Source of the DNA: Gemmatimonadota bacterium
Lineage (GTDB): Bacteria > Gemmatimonadota > Gemmatimonadetes > Longimicrobiales > Gaopeijiaceae
Assembly (NCBI GenBank): GCA_022826025.1
Contig: JAJDVR010000184.1
Span: 1-32,355, forward strand
Direction: 5' to 3'
Length of the DNA stretch: 32,355 nt
In this document: positions 30,707-32,355 of the stretch, piece by piece
Position numbering within the stretch: the first letter of the stretch is position 1
Layout of the letters: the number at the start of each line of letters is the position of its first letter
Position numbers and translations under genes: made by a program
The notes under the pieces: generated by a model
The model's database searches: none
The model's input: only the letters and a program-made list of their open reading frames with translations
Told to the model about the DNA's origin: nothing

Positions 30707-32355
30707 GCCTGAGACATTCGTCCCCCCTCGTCGCGGGACTGGTCCAGATGAAGCCGCGCAAGGGAGCGGTGCGCGCGAACCTCGACAGGATCGGCTCGCT
30801 GGTCGCGGACGCCGGCGACGACCACGACCTCCTCGTCTTTCCGGAGACCTGCCTGACCGGGTACTTCCTGCAGGGGGCGGTCGCGGAGCTCGCGTTCAGC
30901 GCAGGCGAGGTGGCCGACATGCTGGGCACGGCGCCCGATGGCGGGCCCGACCTGGTCGTCGGCTTCTACGAGCGGCATCGCCGCCAGATCTACAACAGCG
31001 TCGCGTATTTTTCCGCGAGCGGCGGCCGCTACCAGCCGCTGCACGTCCACCGCAAGATGTTCCTGCCCACCTACGGGCTCTTCGACGAAGCCCGTTTCGT
31101 GGAGCCGGGGCGCGACCTGCGCGCCTTCGACACGCCCCTGGGCCGCATGGGGATGCTGATCTGCGAAGACGTCTGGCACTCGCTGACCTCGGCCGTGCTG
31201 GCCCTGGACGGCGCCAAGGTCGTCCTGGTGCCCAGCGCCTCGCCGGCGCGGGGATTCCTCGCCGGAAGCGACCGCCCCGCCAGCATCAGACGCTGGGACC
31301 CGATCCTCGAGGGACCGGCGATGGAACACGGCGTCTTCGTCCTGGTCAGCCAGCTGGTGGGCTCGGAGGGTGGCAAGCTGTTCGCGGGCGGTTCGGTGGC
31401 GATCGCGCCCGACGGCACCACGCTGGCGCGCGCTCCGCTTTTCGAGGAAGGCGTGGTGACCGCCGTCCTCGACCGCACCGCCATCGACCGGCATCGCTTC
31501 GAGTCGCCGCTCCTCTCCGATCTTGAGCAGCAGCTGCCGAACCTGCGCGATGCACTGGCGCGCGCCGGCCGCAGACGGGGAAGGGACGCAGCGGCCCCGC
31601 CCGCGGCTGAGAAGGATTCCGGGGCAGGGGGCCGCGCAGTTCCGGCACGGCGCCAGCGAGCCACGACCCACGGTCCGATTCCGGGCGATGCCTCGATGCT
31701 CGACCTGAACCTCGAGCTCACCGAACGTGCCCTGGTGGAGTTCATCCGCGAGGAGATCGTGCGCCGGCGCGGCTTCGAAAAGGTCGTGATCGGGGTGTCG
31801 GGAGGCGTCGATTCCGCCGTATCGCTCTGCCTCGCCGTGCGCGCGCTCGGCCCGGAGAACGTCACCGGGCTGCGGCTGCCGTACGCCACCTCGTCACCGG
31901 AGAGCCTGGAGCACGCGGCGATGGTGCTGGAGGCGACCGGCGCCGTCGGCCGCACCCTCGACATCACGGCTTCGGTGGACGGCTACATCGCGCGCCACGA
32001 GCCGGACATCAGCCCGTTGCGCCGCGGAAACCTTGCCGCCCGCTTTCGCGCCCTCACCATCTTCGACCAGTCGGCGCTCCTGAGGGCGCTCCCCCTCGGC
32101 ACCGGCAACAAGAGCGAACGGCTGTTCGGCTACTACACCTGGCACGCCGACGACTCGCCCCCGGTCAACCCGCTCGGAGACCTGTTCAAGACCCAGGTGT
32201 GGGCGCTCGCGCGCCATCTCGGCGTCCCTGCGGAGATCGTCGAGAAGCCGGCCAGCGCCGATCTGGTGCAGGGGATCCACGATCACGACGAGCTGGGCAT
32301 CTCCTATCACGATGCCGACCCCATCCTGCACTGGTTCCTGCGGGGCTACTCGCCC
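30703..32355 (+). CDS. nadE: Glutamine-dependent NAD+ synthetase, 3' end beyond window
   Basis: NadE amidates nicotinic acid adenine dinucleotide to NAD+, drawing ammonia from glutamine. The visible 551 residues hold an N-terminal nitrilase-type glutaminase domain with the triad E48 (FPETCLTGYF), K118 (HRKMFLPTYG) and C154 (LICEDVW). A linker of about 45 residues rich in Ala, Arg, Gly and Pro (287-331) follows. The synthetase domain has the ATP loop SGGVDS (366-371), GTGNKSE and NPLGDLFKTQV. It is absent from the ORF track because it lacks a stop within the window. The ATG at 30703 gives a normal family N-terminus; no strong ribosome-binding site is seen. The frame is open and intact to the edge, so the gene is cut rather than broken. 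Confidence 0.94.
   Translation, partial: MSLRHSSPLVAGLVQMKPRKGAVRANLDRIGSLVADAGDDHDLLVFPETCLTGYFLQGAVAELAFSAGEVADMLGTAPDGGPDLVVGFYERHRRQIYNSVAYFSASGGRYQPLHVHRKMFLPTYGLFDEARFVEPGRDLRAFDTPLGRMGMLICEDVWHSLTSAVLALDGAKVVLVPSASPARGFLAGSDRPASIRRWDPILEGPAMEHGVFVLVSQLVGSEGGKLFAGGSVAIAPDGTTLARAPLFEEGVVTAVLDRTAIDRHRFESPLLSDLEQQLPNLRDALARAGRRRGRDAAAPPAAEKDSGAGGRAVPARRQRATTHGPIPGDASMLDLNLELTERALVEFIREEIVRRRGFEKVVIGVSGGVDSAVSLCLAVRALGPENVTGLRLPYATSSPESLEHAAMVLEATGAVGRTLDITASVDGYIARHEPDISPLRRGNLAARFRALTIFDQSALLRALPLGTGNKSERLFGYYTWHADDSPPVNPLGDLFKTQVWALARHLGVPAEIVEKPASADLVQGIHDHDELGISYHDADPILHWFLRGYSP

Overview
The window is a dense, high-G+C (about two-thirds G+C by eye) bacterial core-genome segment. It carries 27 complete protein genes plus two that run off the ends. 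All but one lie on the + strand. Gene content, G+C, a UPF0182 membrane protein and the order DUF177-rpmF-plsX-fabHDG-acpP-fabF suggest a Gemmatimonadota-like or other deep-branching Gram-negative bacterium. This placement is inference, because no rRNA or taxonomic marker is present. I found no tRNA, rRNA, CRISPR array, insertion sequence or prophage.

Layout: (1) 1-13566 is the respiratory complex I operon from the 3' end of nuoB through nuoC, D, E, F, G, H, I, J, K, L, M and N. Its genes overlap by 4 nt, abut, or sit 4-16 nt apart. NuoG is unusually short (530 aa) but keeps ligands for four Fe-S clusters. (2) 13665-17796 holds a phosphohexomutase whose stop overlaps the start of a 922-aa UPF0182 membrane protein. 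(3) 17930-20430 holds sucC, sucD and ndk: substrate-level phosphorylation in the TCA cycle, with nucleoside diphosphate kinase overlapping sucD by 4 nt. (4) 20521-26565 is a fatty-acid synthesis cluster: DUF177 (YceD), rpmF, plsX, fabH, fabD, fabG, acpP, fabF. (5) 26597-28607 holds ispF, a DedA-family membrane protein and a XerC/XerD recombinase. (6) 28669-30465, on the - strand, is a secreted C-terminal-processing (S41) protease that converges on xerD. (7) 30703 to the end is a glutamine-dependent NAD+ synthetase, transcribed divergently from the protease and cut by the window edge.

Metabolic logic: NadE supplies NAD(H), SucCD and Ndk make and redistribute NTPs, complex I oxidises NADH, and the fab cluster plus IspF and DedA build and service the envelope. 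Three of the + strand gaps (before sucC, DUF177 and nadE) each contain a similar sigma70-like element, TTG-rich -35, N16-18, TANCTT. The one before DUF177 lies so close to the ATG that its transcript would be leaderless or nearly so.

I do not see a clearly novel biological system here; the region reads as housekeeping. The most unusual features are the duplicated N-terminal helical module in the S41 protease, the shared promoter-like motif with a probable leaderless gene, the compact NuoG, and a mini-ORF overlapping nadE.
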